Positions 18,945-28,531 of a stretch of 64,000 bases of DNA are shown here, one piece after another. The position numbers and the translations under genes were made by a program. Numbering within the stretch: position 1 is the stretch's first letter; every line of letters begins with the position of its first letter. The notes below the pieces were generated by a model. That model saw only the letters and a list, made by a program, of their open reading frames with translations, was not told where the DNA came from and did not search any database. Source of the stretch: Methanobacterium sp. (lineage in GTDB: Archaea > Methanobacteriota > Methanobacteria > Methanobacteriales > Methanobacteriaceae); contig JADFDH010000002.1 of NCBI GenBank assembly GCA_018263005.1, forward strand, positions 248,001 to 312,000. The letters run 5' to 3'.

Positions 18945-19550
18945 ATGGGAGAATTATCCGATGCCTTAAATGAATTCCAGGAGACCTCCAAAAAATACTA
19001 TAAGACAATAATGAATATACTGGAAGAAAAATACTGCTGGAAATGCCCTATGCGTACAAACAGGAAGGTTACTCTATGTCAAGAAGTGGAAGCATGGATA
19101 AGACTTACCGAAACCCTGGAAACTGGTGTTAGAGAAGAACTGGTTGAATATAATCTTTCCCAGGAACAATGGGAAGCCATCACCACTAAGTTTCTAGAAA
19201 AACAAATATCTCCACCCAATCAGAGAGAAAAGAACACCATAGTTAAGTTAGAAGAAGATCAACCTCCCTTCGCCAGATCAGGAGATTTTTTACAACTAAA
19301 AACACATCCCCTAAGGGTTAAAAAAGATAATATGATAGTCATGCCCCGGGCCTGTCCCCTAGCAACCTTTTGGTATATTAACACCACTAATAAATCAACC
19401 ATTCCCTTTAAAATATTCAAAGTTTCTAAAGTATTTCAGAAGAACGGGTGTCGTTATATACAGACCCAGGAAGGTCTTGAAGTACCTGTAGAATATATAC
19501 TGGGAATTGTGGAAAATATAATAGGTAAGAACCTATCATTGAGAAATTAA
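18945..19550 (+). CDS. hypothetical protein with CxxC motif
   Basis: A soluble protein of about 201 aa that I cannot place in a family with confidence. Near the N-terminus is EEKYCWKCPMRTN with a CxxC pair and a further cysteine in TLCQEVEAWIR; a third conserved-looking region is MPRACPLATFWYIN. The N-terminal part is helical, while the C-terminal part is mixed, ending in a helix. The GTG at 18906 would add 13 residues but lacks a ribosome site; ATG at 18945 after GTGATC is preferred. It is divergent from the partner-switching unit, so the 18821-18944 gap may hold both promoters. Confidence 0.7.
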   Translation: MGELSDALNEFQETSKKYYKTIMNILEEKYCWKCPMRTNRKVTLCQEVEAWIRLTETLETGVREELVEYNLSQEQWEAITTKFLEKQISPPNQREKNTIVKLEEDQPPFARSGDFLQLKTHPLRVKKDNMIVMPRACPLATFWYINTTNKSTIPFKIFKVSKVFQKNGCRYIQTQEGLEVPVEYILGIVENIIGKNLSLRN

Positions 19551-19565
19551 AACCTTAAAACTGAT

Positions 19566-19823
19566 CTAAACACCTTGGGGTAGATAGTAGTAGTAAATGA
19601 CTATCCAAACGAAAAAGAAAATAGTCAGTATTAATCCATGACGTCTTTCACCATTATACATAAGATTGATCCCGAAAATAAGAGTGGGCAGAGTGCCAAT
19701 AAACGCCAATTGATAACCCAAAGTGATAAAATATAATCCTAAGACATAAGTAATTATACTCCCTAAATAACTGATTAATATTAAACTTCTATTCTCTGAT
19801 TTTAATAACCGTTTATCTTCCAA
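19566..19823 (-). CDS. small membrane protein (85 aa)
   Basis: A small protein with three hydrophobic segments (about residues 13-33, 38-52 and 62-80) and a charged N-terminus MEDKRLLKSENRS. No family is recognised. The start is TTG with GGTGA five bases upstream, a pattern seen at other genes in the window. It is convergent with the preceding hypothetical gene (16 bases between stops). Confidence 0.65.
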   Translation of the reverse strand: MEDKRLLKSENRSLILISYLGSIITYVLGLYFITLGYQLAFIGTLPTLIFGINLMYNGERRHGLILTIFFFVWIVIYYYYLPQGV

Positions 19824-19985
19824 TTAGCTCACCAACTGAATATTCCCAAATCAGCTTTATAAAAGTTATCAAAAAATTATTTTCATAAGAAGAAATACAA
19901 AAAACAAGAATATGGAAATTAGTAAAATAATTTTAACCCATTAAAAAATTAATTACTTTATCAAAGACAAAAAGGGGATAATTTT

Positions 19986-20507
19986 TTGTATGTAAATGGT
20001 CTGGACATGGTTAAAAAACTTATCTACAACGATGATTCAACTTCCCTTAAAGAAATCTCAGATATGATTATGGAAGTATCTAAAAACGCCACTAGAAGCC
20101 AACACTGTTATGTAGCATATGTAGATCCGGAAAATAAGGATAGTGTAGGTATTTCATTTTCCCATATGACCGGAGAATGTGATAATTATGCTAAAATAGG
20201 AGAAGCCAGGTTCATTATAAGAGATGATGGAACATATGGAGGGCTTCTTGGATACTCCCTGGATACGGGTAAATCATTCTATATCCATGACACAACCTCC
20301 CATCCAGCAGCCCATGGATTACCTCCCGGACACGTGCCTGTAAATCAGTTTCTATCCGTTCCCGTAATCAATAAAGGAGATATATTAGGTCAGATAGTTC
20401 TGGGAAATCCGGAAGAAGATTACGATGACCATCATCTGGAAATTGCTGATGAAATAGCCGAACTATATGGTGTAGCCCTACGCAAATTGTTGTACAAGAC
20501 TAATTAA
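19986..20507 (+). CDS. stand-alone GAF domain protein
   Basis: A 173-aa protein made of one GAF sensory domain: SQHCYVAYVDPENKDSVG, the HMTGEC segment, LLGYSLDTGKSFYIHDTTSH and FLSVPVINKGDILGQIVLGN. The same layout (cysteine/histidine-bearing loop, then FLSVPV) is seen in the GAF domain of the large sensor kinase at 45687-50210. A TTG start at 19986 is supported by AGGGGA with an eight-base spacer; ATG at 20007 is the alternative. Without an output domain it probably acts as a ligand-binding partner, which is inference. Confidence 0.87.
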   Translation: MYVNGLDMVKKLIYNDDSTSLKEISDMIMEVSKNATRSQHCYVAYVDPENKDSVGISFSHMTGECDNYAKIGEARFIIRDDGTYGGLLGYSLDTGKSFYIHDTTSHPAAHGLPPGHVPVNQFLSVPVINKGDILGQIVLGNPEEDYDDHHLEIADEIAELYGVALRKLLYKTN

Positions 20508-20553
20508 AAAAAAGTTGATAAAAAAATCCTATTATCGATGCTAAAATGATTAT

Positions 20554-20979
20554 CTATTCATCGATAACGGTTACCTTCTTCATCACATCATTTGCTTCTA
20601 TTTTATTTACAACATCCATACCCTTGGTCACTTTACCAAAGACCGTATGAACCCCATCCAGATGAGGCTGAGGACTGTGGGTAATAAAAAACTGGCTACC
20701 ACCAGTATCCTTTCCAGCATGTGCCATGGATAAGGCGCCGGTGCCATGTTTATGAGGGTTGATCTCGCATTTTATAGTGTAACCCGGTCCTCCAGTACCG
20801 TCACCACGGGGACATCCTCCCTGAATGACGAAGTTGGGAATCACCCGATGGAAGGTTAGACCATTATAAAATCCAGAATTAGCCAATTTCTCGAAGTTGG
20901 CTACGGTATTAGGTGCTTCTTCATCGAATAACACCAGCTCTATATTTCCTTTTTCGGTTTCAATTATGGCTTTTTTCAT
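20554..20979 (-). CDS. cyclophilin-type peptidyl-prolyl cis-trans isomerase
   Basis: A compact 141-aa cyclophilin that catalyses proline isomerisation during protein folding. The catalytic arginine is in FHRVIPNFVIQGG, followed by GDGTGGPGY, the MAHAGKDTGGSQFFIT segment and LDGVHTVFGKV. There is no signal peptide, so it is cytoplasmic. The ATG at 20979 has GGTGAA upstream. It converges with the GAF gene. Confidence 0.95.
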   Translation of the reverse strand: MKKAIIETEKGNIELVLFDEEAPNTVANFEKLANSGFYNGLTFHRVIPNFVIQGGCPRGDGTGGPGYTIKCEINPHKHGTGALSMAHAGKDTGGSQFFITHSPQPHLDGVHTVFGKVTKGMDVVNKIEANDVMKKVTVIDE

Positions 20980-21129
20980 GTTTTATTCACCACTAGATAT
21001 ATTAAGATAAATTCTATTATTTATTATAGAAAGGATTATTTAAATAAAAATAATTTACATTGTTAGAGTTGAATTTATTATATTTTTAAATAATTAAAAT
21101 TTACTTTCTTAAATTTATCGGTGATTAAA

Positions 21130-22308
21130 ATGAACACAGAAGAAATCATGGCGTTAGATAAGGAATATGTAATGCAAACCTACGGACGACAGCCATTAGC
21201 CCTTAAAAAAGGAAATGGTTCCAAGGTCTGGGATGTTGAGGGAAATAGTTATATTGACTGCCTGGCCGGAATCGCAGTGAACAACGTAGGCCACGCCCAT
21301 CCTAAAGTGGCAGAAGCAATCTGCAACCAGGCAAGGGAACTTATACACACATCAAACCTGTATTACACCCAGCAACAGGTGGAGTTTGCTAAACTGCTTG
21401 TGGACTCATCTCCACATGATCTGGCATTCTTCTGTAATAGTGGAGCTGAGGCTGTAGAAGGGGCAATTAAACTCGCCCGGAAATTCACTGGTAAAGGAGA
21501 AATAATTGTAATGAATAACTCATTTCACGGCCGGACCATGACTGCTCTAGCTGCTACTGGGCAGAAAAAGTATCAAAAGGGTTTCGGACCATTAGCTCCG
21601 GGATTTAAGCATGTTCCTTATGGTGATTTAGATGCAATTAAAAAATCAATTTCAGAAGAAACTGCTGCTGTTTTAGTGGAAGCAGTACAGGGTGAAGGAG
21701 GAGTAGTATTACCTCCTGAAGGATATTTAAAAAATTTAAAGGAACTTTGCGGGGAAGAAGGAATACTCCTCATATTCGACGAGGTACAGACGGGAATGGG
21801 ACGTACCGGTGAGATGTTCGCATCACAGACTTTCAATGTCATTCCAGATATTGCAGCCCTGGCCAAAGGCATAGCAGGCGGATTTCCCATGGGTGCCATT
21901 TTAGCCAGTAAAGAAGTGGGAGGTGCTTTCCAGCCGGGTGATCATGCCGCCACTTTTGGAGGGGGACCTTTAGCCTGTGCCGCTGGTAAAGCCTCTTTAA
22001 ATGTGATTTTAGATGAAAATCTTCTCTCTAAAACCAAAACAAATGGTAGTTACTTCAAATCTAAACTGGAACAATTAAAGGATGATTACGATATCATAAA
22101 ACAAGTGCGTGGGGTTGGTCTGATGCTGGGAATAGAAATGGGATTAAACTGTGCAGATATGGTGAATGATATGCGTGAACGAGGTGTTCTAGTTAATTGT
22201 ACTGCAGATAAAGTATTACGTTTCCTACCACCCCTAGTTATAGAAAAAGAGCAAATTAATGTGGTTATAAGTGCTCTAAACCAAGTTTTAAAGAAATATT
22301 CTGATTAA
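21130..22308 (+). CDS. argD: acetylornithine aminotransferase
   Basis: A class III PLP aminotransferase of about 392 aa. It shows FCNSGAEAVEGAIKLAR, the FHGRTMTALAATGQ region, IFDEVQTGMGRTG and ALAKGIAGGFPMGA with the PLP lysine. It converts N-acetylornithine to the semialdehyde in reverse during arginine synthesis, and related enzymes also act on N-succinyl-diaminopimelate. The ATG at 21130 follows GGTGATT; the in-frame GTG at 21121 overlaps that site and is rejected. It lies upstream of lysA and dapF, but separated by 328 bases. Confidence 0.93.
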   Translation: MNTEEIMALDKEYVMQTYGRQPLALKKGNGSKVWDVEGNSYIDCLAGIAVNNVGHAHPKVAEAICNQARELIHTSNLYYTQQQVEFAKLLVDSSPHDLAFFCNSGAEAVEGAIKLARKFTGKGEIIVMNNSFHGRTMTALAATGQKKYQKGFGPLAPGFKHVPYGDLDAIKKSISEETAAVLVEAVQGEGGVVLPPEGYLKNLKELCGEEGILLIFDEVQTGMGRTGEMFASQTFNVIPDIAALAKGIAGGFPMGAILASKEVGGAFQPGDHAATFGGGPLACAAGKASLNVILDENLLSKTKTNGSYFKSKLEQLKDDYDIIKQVRGVGLMLGIEMGLNCADMVNDMRERGVLVNCTADKVLRFLPPLVIEKEQINVVISALNQVLKKYSD

Positions 22309-22636
22309 ACCCCATTCCATTCAATTTTTTTTATTATTTTTAATCTTTATTTCCGAATTTAAAACCCCAGAGCTAATTTTAACTATAATTATTCCAAAGG
22401 CCTGTTATTTACTCAAATAATTGATATTTAGCAATATTTAGAATTTTCGAAATATTGTAAACTTTTTAAGCCGGATGAACTCATTATAAACCGTTTCCTC
22501 CGGATAATATTGAACAATTTATCAAAATTTCAATTCACATATCAATATAAAATCATTAAATGAAATAAATGTGAAGACTTTTATACTATAACTACAATAA
22601 ATCTATAACATTATTTATCTTCACTGGAGGATTGTT
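22309..22636 (+). other. 328-base intergenic region with T-rich terminator
   Basis: This stretch starts with T-rich sequence (22325-22350, runs of eight and five T) that fits an archaeal terminator for argD. It ends with the ribosome site GGAGG for lysA. TATACTATAAC-like AT sequence near 22581 could be promoter. I see no gene and no recognisable riboswitch. Confidence 0.5.
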
Positions 22637-23923
22637 ATGAATTTTAACCTGAAAACAAATGAAAAAGGAAATTTAAGCATCGGAGGAAAAGACACTCCAG
22701 AACTCGCTGAAGAGTTTGGAACCCCCTTATACGTTTTAGACGAGGACAGAATAAGAGAAAACTATAAAAAACTTCATAACGCATTTTCAAGCAAATATCA
22801 TGATTTTAAAATATATTACGCCTGTAAAGCCAACACCAACCTAGCGGTGCTGCGAATATTAGAAGAAGAGGGTAGTTGCATAGATACAGTATCCCCTGGT
22901 GAAATATATACTTCTCTTCTAGCAGGTTATAGTCCGGAAAGAATTCTATACACCGGAAACAACGCAACCAATGAGGAATTAAAATATGCGCTTTCTTCAG
23001 GGGTTAGAATTAATTTAGATTCTTTATCTGCCATGGAAAGACTTTCCAATTTACCCGGATCTGAAGGACAGGAAATATCCTTTAGAGTCAACCCCCAAGT
23101 AGGAGCAGGGCATCATGATCACTGCATAACCGGTGGAGATCTAAGTAAATTTGGAATAATGGAAGAAGAAGTTGTACAGATGTATCAAAAAGCTATAGAT
23201 ATTGGATTCAAACCAATAGGAATTCACAGCCATATAGGATCAGGAATACTCGATCCAGAACCATTTAAAGTTGCTGTGCATACTCTGATGGATGCAGCTG
23301 GACATGTGAACCGGGAATTAGGGATCCAATTCGAATTTGTAGATTTTGGTGGTGGTATGGGAATACCCTATGAGCCTCAGGAAAATCTGCTAGACATGGA
23401 AAAATTCTCCCAAGAAATAGTTGATCTGTTCAAAGAGAAACTATACCAATATAACATGGGAAATCCTACTTTATGCCTCGAACCGGGACGATACATAGTA
23501 GGAGATGCTTCCTATCTTTTAACAAGGATTAACACGGTTAAACAAAGTTACCGTAAATTCATAGGAGTAGATGCTGGTTTTAACACACTTTTACGGCCTA
23601 CCATGTATGGATCCTATCATCACATAGTATCCGCCAACAATCCCTTGGAAGAACCTGCACAGGAAATAGATATTGCCGGGAACATCTGTGAATCCGGTGA
23701 TTTATTTGCTCGTGATAGGCCCATGCCTGTTTTAGAAGAAGGTGAACTTTTAGCCATACTCAACGCTGGTGCTTACGCATTTTCCATGTCATCTCAGTAT
23801 AATTCCCGACCAAGACCATCAGAAGTACTGGTAAAGGATGGAAATGCAGAGATCATTCGAGAAAGGGAAACATTCGCGGATCTACTCAATAAACAGAACG
23901 TACCTGTCCGACTACTAAAATAG
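22637..23923 (+). CDS. lysA: diaminopimelate decarboxylase
   Basis: A 428-aa fold-type III PLP enzyme performing the last step of lysine synthesis, meso-diaminopimelate to lysine. Visible are the PLP lysine in YYACKANTN, GIHSHIGSGILD, VDFGGGMGIPY, LEPGRYIVGDA and the catalytic cysteine in GNICESGDLFARD. The start ATG has GGAGG at good spacing. It is followed 71 bases later by dapF in the same direction, forming a small lysine unit. Lysine also enters pseudomurein peptide bridges. Confidence 0.97.
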   Translation: MNFNLKTNEKGNLSIGGKDTPELAEEFGTPLYVLDEDRIRENYKKLHNAFSSKYHDFKIYYACKANTNLAVLRILEEEGSCIDTVSPGEIYTSLLAGYSPERILYTGNNATNEELKYALSSGVRINLDSLSAMERLSNLPGSEGQEISFRVNPQVGAGHHDHCITGGDLSKFGIMEEEVVQMYQKAIDIGFKPIGIHSHIGSGILDPEPFKVAVHTLMDAAGHVNRELGIQFEFVDFGGGMGIPYEPQENLLDMEKFSQEIVDLFKEKLYQYNMGNPTLCLEPGRYIVGDASYLLTRINTVKQSYRKFIGVDAGFNTLLRPTMYGSYHHIVSANNPLEEPAQEIDIAGNICESGDLFARDRPMPVLEEGELLAILNAGAYAFSMSSQYNSRPRPSEVLVKDGNAEIIRERETFADLLNKQNVPVRLLK

Positions 23924-23994
23924 ACCTTAAATGATAACCGTCCATAATTGAAAAAAAATTAGTTATAAACAAAATTGTCGGAGAGGACCCTATA

Positions 23995-24894
23995 ATGAAT
24001 ATCAAATTAAATTTTACCAAAATGCATGGCCTAGGAAATGATTACGTAGTCATCGATGAATCTGAATCAGAAATCATCCCCGAAAACCAAAAATCAAAAG
24101 CAGCCAAAGAAGTATGTACCCGTGGTTTTTCCGTGGGCGCTGATGGAGTGATATTCATATCCCCATCCACCAGGAAAAACGCTGATATTAGATTCAGAAT
24201 ATTTAACGCCGATGGAAGTGAAGCAGAAATGTGTGGAAATGGAATACGCTGCTTCGCAAAATTCGTATATGAAAATAACATCATCCCATCCAGGGATATG
24301 TTTGTGGAGACCATGGAAGATGTTAAAGAACTTCATTTAAAGGTGGATGATGGAAAAGTAACCTCTATAAAAGTTGATATGGGCACTGCAACTTTCAAAT
24401 CAAGTGAAATCCCAATGTTAACCAATTTAGAGGAATTCCTCGATGAGGAAATAGTACTGTTAGGAGTCCAAGATCGAATAGATGATCAGGAAACATCCCT
24501 TAAAATATCTGTTATAAGTGTGGGAAATCCTCATGCAGTTTCATTTACTGATGATCTGGATAAAATAGACCTTGAAAAAATTGGCCCATTAATCGAATTC
24601 CATGAATCCTTCCCTGAGAGGATCAACGCCCATTTCGTGCGTGTAATAGGTAGAGATGAAGTGGAGATGATCACCTGGGAAAGGGGTAGTGGTGTAACTT
24701 TAGCCTGTGGAACAGGGGCTACTTCCTCTGTAATAACAGGTTTCCGTCTGGGACTTTTAGATGAAGAGGTTATGGTTCATTTACCCGGGGGAGAACTCCG
24801 CATCACTGTTTATAAGGACCATGGTATTTTAGGTGCTTTTATGGAAGGAAGTGCTGCCCAAGTCTTTGAAGGTACCATGGAATTTAATATCTAA
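23995..24894 (+). CDS. dapF: diaminopimelate epimerase
   Basis: A 299-aa cofactor-independent racemase converting LL- to meso-diaminopimelate. The N-terminus KMHGLGNDYVVID is diagnostic, and the two catalytic cysteines are in GSEAEMCGNGIRCFAK and TLACGTGATSSV. The Shine-Dalgarno site is GGAGAGGA before ATG. It lies between lysA and a class III aminotransferase, all on the plus strand, consistent with one transcription unit for the diaminopimelate route. Confidence 0.97.
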   Translation: MNIKLNFTKMHGLGNDYVVIDESESEIIPENQKSKAAKEVCTRGFSVGADGVIFISPSTRKNADIRFRIFNADGSEAEMCGNGIRCFAKFVYENNIIPSRDMFVETMEDVKELHLKVDDGKVTSIKVDMGTATFKSSEIPMLTNLEEFLDEEIVLLGVQDRIDDQETSLKISVISVGNPHAVSFTDDLDKIDLEKIGPLIEFHESFPERINAHFVRVIGRDEVEMITWERGSGVTLACGTGATSSVITGFRLGLLDEEVMVHLPGGELRITVYKDHGILGAFMEGSAAQVFEGTMEFNI

Positions 24895-24954
24895 AAATAC
24901 TATCATGCAGTAAATTTATAACCTAAATTATTTACCATGTAAAAAGGTGATTGA

Positions 24955-26358
24955 ATGAATTTTAAAGATTGGTCAGGGGATTTACAAAAAAATGGAACAC
25001 CATATATTAAAAAAGAACCTCCCGGACCAGTTTCTATGGAGATGATCCAGGATGCAAAGAATTTCATCACCAGCTGCTGGGCAGGTAAAAAATGTGAAGT
25101 GGGAGACGCTTGGGATCTGCCTCTTACAGTTAAAAGAGTGTCCAATAGTCTAATAGAAGATGTTGATGGTAATGTTTATATTGATTTGAACTCGGGTATT
25201 TCCACCATGAACTTCGGTTACAATAACCCGGATATATGGTCTTTTGCCATGGAAATTATGGATGATTATGGTATAAGGGGAATATTTCCATCCAATGACT
25301 ATAACACCCCCTTAATGTTGGATGTTAGTAAAAATTTATTGAAAACCGTGCCTCATGGGGATGATTACAGAGTTCATTATGCCTGTGATGGGACAGAAGC
25401 TAATGAAACAGCTATTAAAACCGCTATTAGTTATACTGGGAGAACATGTATAGTATCCTTTATGGGAGGTTTTTACGGTCGGACCATGGGATCTTTATCC
25501 TGTATGGCTCAAAAAGCCGGTGATTCCCAGACATTTCGGCCATTAAGATCTGCTAATATATACTTTGCTGAGGGGCCTAACTGTCCCAACTGCATATTCT
25601 GTGATGATCAAGCAGATTGTAATGGATATTGTATAGAACATTTTCTGAAGGACCGGGTGCTTAGTTATCAGGTAAACCCAGAGGAAGTGGCTGCGTTTAT
25701 ACTGGAGCCCTATGTCACCGGTGGACTTATGCATCCTGCCCGGCCAGAGTTTATTAAGTCTCTACGTGAAATCTGTGATGAAAACGGCATCGTGCTTATT
25801 TTCGATGAGGTTCAAAGCAGTATGGGTCGCAGTGGGAAGATGTGGACCCATGAGCATTATCGGGTTGAACCAGATATATTTACCACGGCCAAATCATTTG
25901 GTGGAGGAGTAGCTCCCCTGAGCGCTGCTATTATTAAAGATGATATCATGGAAAATCTACCTGCTTATCACGGATCTACCTATGGTGGCGCTCCCATATC
26001 ACTTGCAGGTAATATGGCTGCTTTAAAATATATGGATAAAAATAATCTCCTGGATCGGGTTAACAAACTAGGCTTAATTGTCGAAGATCGCTTTAAAGAC
26101 TGGATAGAATATGATACCGTATGGCAAACCCGGGGTTGGGGTTTACTTAAGGCTGTGGACTTCCGGAAAGATAAAAATACCCCTCTCGAACAATACAAGA
26201 ATCAGGTGAAAAATGAGCTTTTCAAGAAAGGTATCATCACCATGTCCGGCGGACAGGGACGTTATTTGTCGCTTTTAAGGATAATACCACCATTCACCAT
26301 ACCCCAGGATCAGTTAAATATAGCTCTGGATATTTTCGAAGATATAATTCGTAAATAA
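24955..26358 (+). CDS. class III aminotransferase with cysteine cluster
   Basis: A 467-aa PLP aminotransferase related to GABA/ornithine-type enzymes: HYACDGTEANETAIK, GGFYGRTMGSLSCM, LIFDEVQSSMGRSGK and the PLP lysine in TTAKSFGGGVAPL. An unusual segment at residues 210-226 contains five cysteines (C210, C213, C216, C222, C226), arranged like a metal or iron-sulfur site. The ATG follows AAGGTGATTG. Its place directly after lysA-dapF suggests a diamine or diaminopimelate-related substrate, but the substrate is unproven. Confidence 0.87.
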   Translation: MNFKDWSGDLQKNGTPYIKKEPPGPVSMEMIQDAKNFITSCWAGKKCEVGDAWDLPLTVKRVSNSLIEDVDGNVYIDLNSGISTMNFGYNNPDIWSFAMEIMDDYGIRGIFPSNDYNTPLMLDVSKNLLKTVPHGDDYRVHYACDGTEANETAIKTAISYTGRTCIVSFMGGFYGRTMGSLSCMAQKAGDSQTFRPLRSANIYFAEGPNCPNCIFCDDQADCNGYCIEHFLKDRVLSYQVNPEEVAAFILEPYVTGGLMHPARPEFIKSLREICDENGIVLIFDEVQSSMGRSGKMWTHEHYRVEPDIFTTAKSFGGGVAPLSAAIIKDDIMENLPAYHGSTYGGAPISLAGNMAALKYMDKNNLLDRVNKLGLIVEDRFKDWIEYDTVWQTRGWGLLKAVDFRKDKNTPLEQYKNQVKNELFKKGIITMSGGQGRYLSLLRIIPPFTIPQDQLNIALDIFEDIIRK

Positions 26359-26491
26359 ACGGTTAATCATTAAACTAGGGATATTAAAGAATTGGATTTT
26401 GAAAATTTCTATTAATCGATGTTTTATTCTGATTCAACATCTATAAACGTGTTTATCGTTTTAATAGATCTTTTTTATCATCTTTTGTCTA

Positions 26492-27355
26492 TCATTCTGT
26501 TTCAACATCTACTAATGGTTCGATTCGTCCTATAGATCTATTTACTGCGTCTTCTTTTATTTTTATGGTTAATGCTTCTTGGGGGCATATTTCCACGCAT
26601 CTTCCACATACTCTGCATATTCCAGAATTTCTTATGGCCTTTTCATCTATAGTTATTGCATCTAAAAAGCAGGTTCCCTGGGCGCATGATCCGCATCCAT
26701 TGCATCTTTCCTCATTTAATATTATTTCTACACCCATCATGGGAGAAAAGCCTTTTGCCAGATCTTGCGGTAGTTCTGGGGTCATTTTCCATAAACAGCA
26801 GCATGGACAGCAGTGGCATATGGATAGAAGATCTTCCTTAGGGCCTGTGTTTAACCATAAACTGTCTATTTTGTTTCTACCTATGATGTTCACCAGTCCT
26901 GCTTGTTGACATTTCCAAACATGTTCCAGTGCTTCTTCTTGACTAACCATTCTTCCTAATTTAGCAGATATTCTTTTAGTTCCTTTGCCTAAAAAAAGAC
27001 ATCCTAAATCATGCGGATAATCCTGGCATCCATTGGATTTGCGACAGATACAGAAATCCATAATGAAATGATATCTCGATCTTTTGATCATCTCATTTAA
27101 AACTTGACTGGGAAGTATTGCGTTATTTGGTAATGGGATTGCTTGGTTTACTATGATGCTCTGAGATTCCATTGTATTTCTTCTCAGGGTATTATCCCGG
27201 GGGATGACCTGAATATCATCACCTTCAAAAAAAAGCATTTCTACTATTCTTGCTAGGATAGAGTTTTTTCTGCACATTTTAGCTAAAAAAAACCTGGTGT
27301 TGAAGGTGTATTTAATTACTCGTATGCTGATATCAGAGAAGTTTACTTTTACCAT
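26492..27355 (-). CDS. 4Fe-4S dicluster ferredoxin-domain protein
   Basis: A 287-aa protein. Its C-terminal third is a two-cluster ferredoxin domain: ERCNGCGSCAQGTCFLDA and GICRVCGRCVEICPQEA. The N-terminal part carries another cysteine set (DFCICRKSNGCQDYPHDLGC) and SICHCCPCCCLWKM, a dense cysteine block near residue 180. Such proteins act as electron carriers or sensors in methanogens. No redox enzyme lies beside it. The start ATG at 27355 lacks a strong ribosome site. Confidence 0.88.
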   Translation of the reverse strand: MVKVNFSDISIRVIKYTFNTRFFLAKMCRKNSILARIVEMLFFEGDDIQVIPRDNTLRRNTMESQSIIVNQAIPLPNNAILPSQVLNEMIKRSRYHFIMDFCICRKSNGCQDYPHDLGCLFLGKGTKRISAKLGRMVSQEEALEHVWKCQQAGLVNIIGRNKIDSLWLNTGPKEDLLSICHCCPCCCLWKMTPELPQDLAKGFSPMMGVEIILNEERCNGCGSCAQGTCFLDAITIDEKAIRNSGICRVCGRCVEICPQEALTIKIKEDAVNRSIGRIEPLVDVETE

Positions 27356-27552
27356 CTATTTATTCTTTTAATATTTTTTGTATTAAATCTTTTAAGGTTC
27401 TAAGAAAGATAATAGAAATAATCTTAATATGGTATTAGGGTATAGATGAATAATTAATAATTATACTCCTAAAAATCCCATTGCCTGAAAAAATAGGATA
27501 GATATTACTCTAATTTAAAATTATTAATGTAAATTTATGAGGTGAACGTAAA

Positions 27553-28047
27553 ATGGCCAGTAAAGATGTGAGTTTATTCTATAAAAGAGCGGTTATGTTA
27601 TTCGAAAAAGGAGAATATGAAAAATCATTGCAAGTTCTTCAAACAATACTGAACATCGACAAAAAATATTTACCCGCCTGGAATTGTAAAGCAGTAGCTC
27701 ATCTAGAACTACATGATTATCCTATGGCCTTAGAATCGTTTGAAAATATAATACAATACGATCCGGGTGATAATCTGGCCTGGTATAATAAAGGATACGT
27801 ACTTCAGCTTATGGAAGAATATGAAGAGTCAAAGAAGGTTTTAGATTTTTTCCTAGCAAGATATGATAAAAAAACCGATGATTTCTATAAATTTGCCCTA
27901 TATCTCCAGGGTAAGAATTGTTTAAACCTAAATAATTATGAGGATGCGCTTATATCAGTTGATAAATCTATTGATATGGATGAAAACTTCAAAGAAGCTT
28001 TGGAATTGAAACACACCATTAAGAATAAATTGGATAATAAAAAATAA
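27553..28047 (+). CDS. tetratricopeptide repeat protein
   Basis: A 164-aa protein built of about four TPR units, each with the W/A/Y-G-Y-A pattern: AVMLFEKGEYEKSLQVLQ, AWNCKAVAHLELHDYPMALE, AWYNKGYVLQLMEEYEESKK and QGKNCLNLNNYEDALISV. TPRs make protein-binding scaffolds. GAGGTGA before ATG marks the start. The HEAT-repeat gene follows on the same strand, so both may serve one complex, which is inference. Confidence 0.92.
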   Translation: MASKDVSLFYKRAVMLFEKGEYEKSLQVLQTILNIDKKYLPAWNCKAVAHLELHDYPMALESFENIIQYDPGDNLAWYNKGYVLQLMEEYEESKKVLDFFLARYDKKTDDFYKFALYLQGKNCLNLNNYEDALISVDKSIDMDENFKEALELKHTIKNKLDNKK

Positions 28048-28118
28048 TAGAAGCAAAAACGCCCTATGATCTGAAATAATTAGTGAATAGGTCTAATTTA
28101 CTTGGGAGATTGTTTCCT

Positions 28119-28418
28119 ATGGAAATGTCAAAACAGCAAATAAATAAGCTAATTGAGAAGTTAATCGATGAAGATTATGATGTCCGCAAAAACGTTGAAG
28201 ATGTGCTCATAAAACTCAATGAACAATCCATAGGGCCTCTAATTGATGCTCTTAAGCATGAAAACCCCGAAATTCAGATCCAAGCTGCCCGGATTTTAGG
28301 AAAAATTGGTAACAAATTAGCTTTGAACTCTTTAATTGACTCTTTAAACTATGGAAATTCAGAATTCAGAAGAGAAGTATCCCTGGCCATCAACAAAATA
28401 GTTGACAAAAACCCTTAA
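28119..28418 (+). CDS. HEAT-repeat protein
   Basis: A protein of about 99 aa with two to three HEAT/PBS-lyase-type repeats: IGPLIDALKHENPEIQIQAARILGKIG is the clearest, followed by LNSLIDSLNYGNSEFRREV. ATG at 28119 is preferred because GGGAG lies ten bases upstream; the longer reading from GTG 28083 lacks such a site. It is probably a protein-binding helper. The partner is unknown. Confidence 0.85.
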   Translation: MEMSKQQINKLIEKLIDEDYDVRKNVEDVLIKLNEQSIGPLIDALKHENPEIQIQAARILGKIGNKLALNSLIDSLNYGNSEFRREVSLAINKIVDKNP

Positions 28419-28531
28419 GATTAGATAAATCCCCCCCTTAAGATAATAATCCTGTTATAAAAAATTGATTATAAAAAAAACAAAAATAAAATACCCAACA
28501 AAAATACATACATCCTACTTATTCAGAGCGT

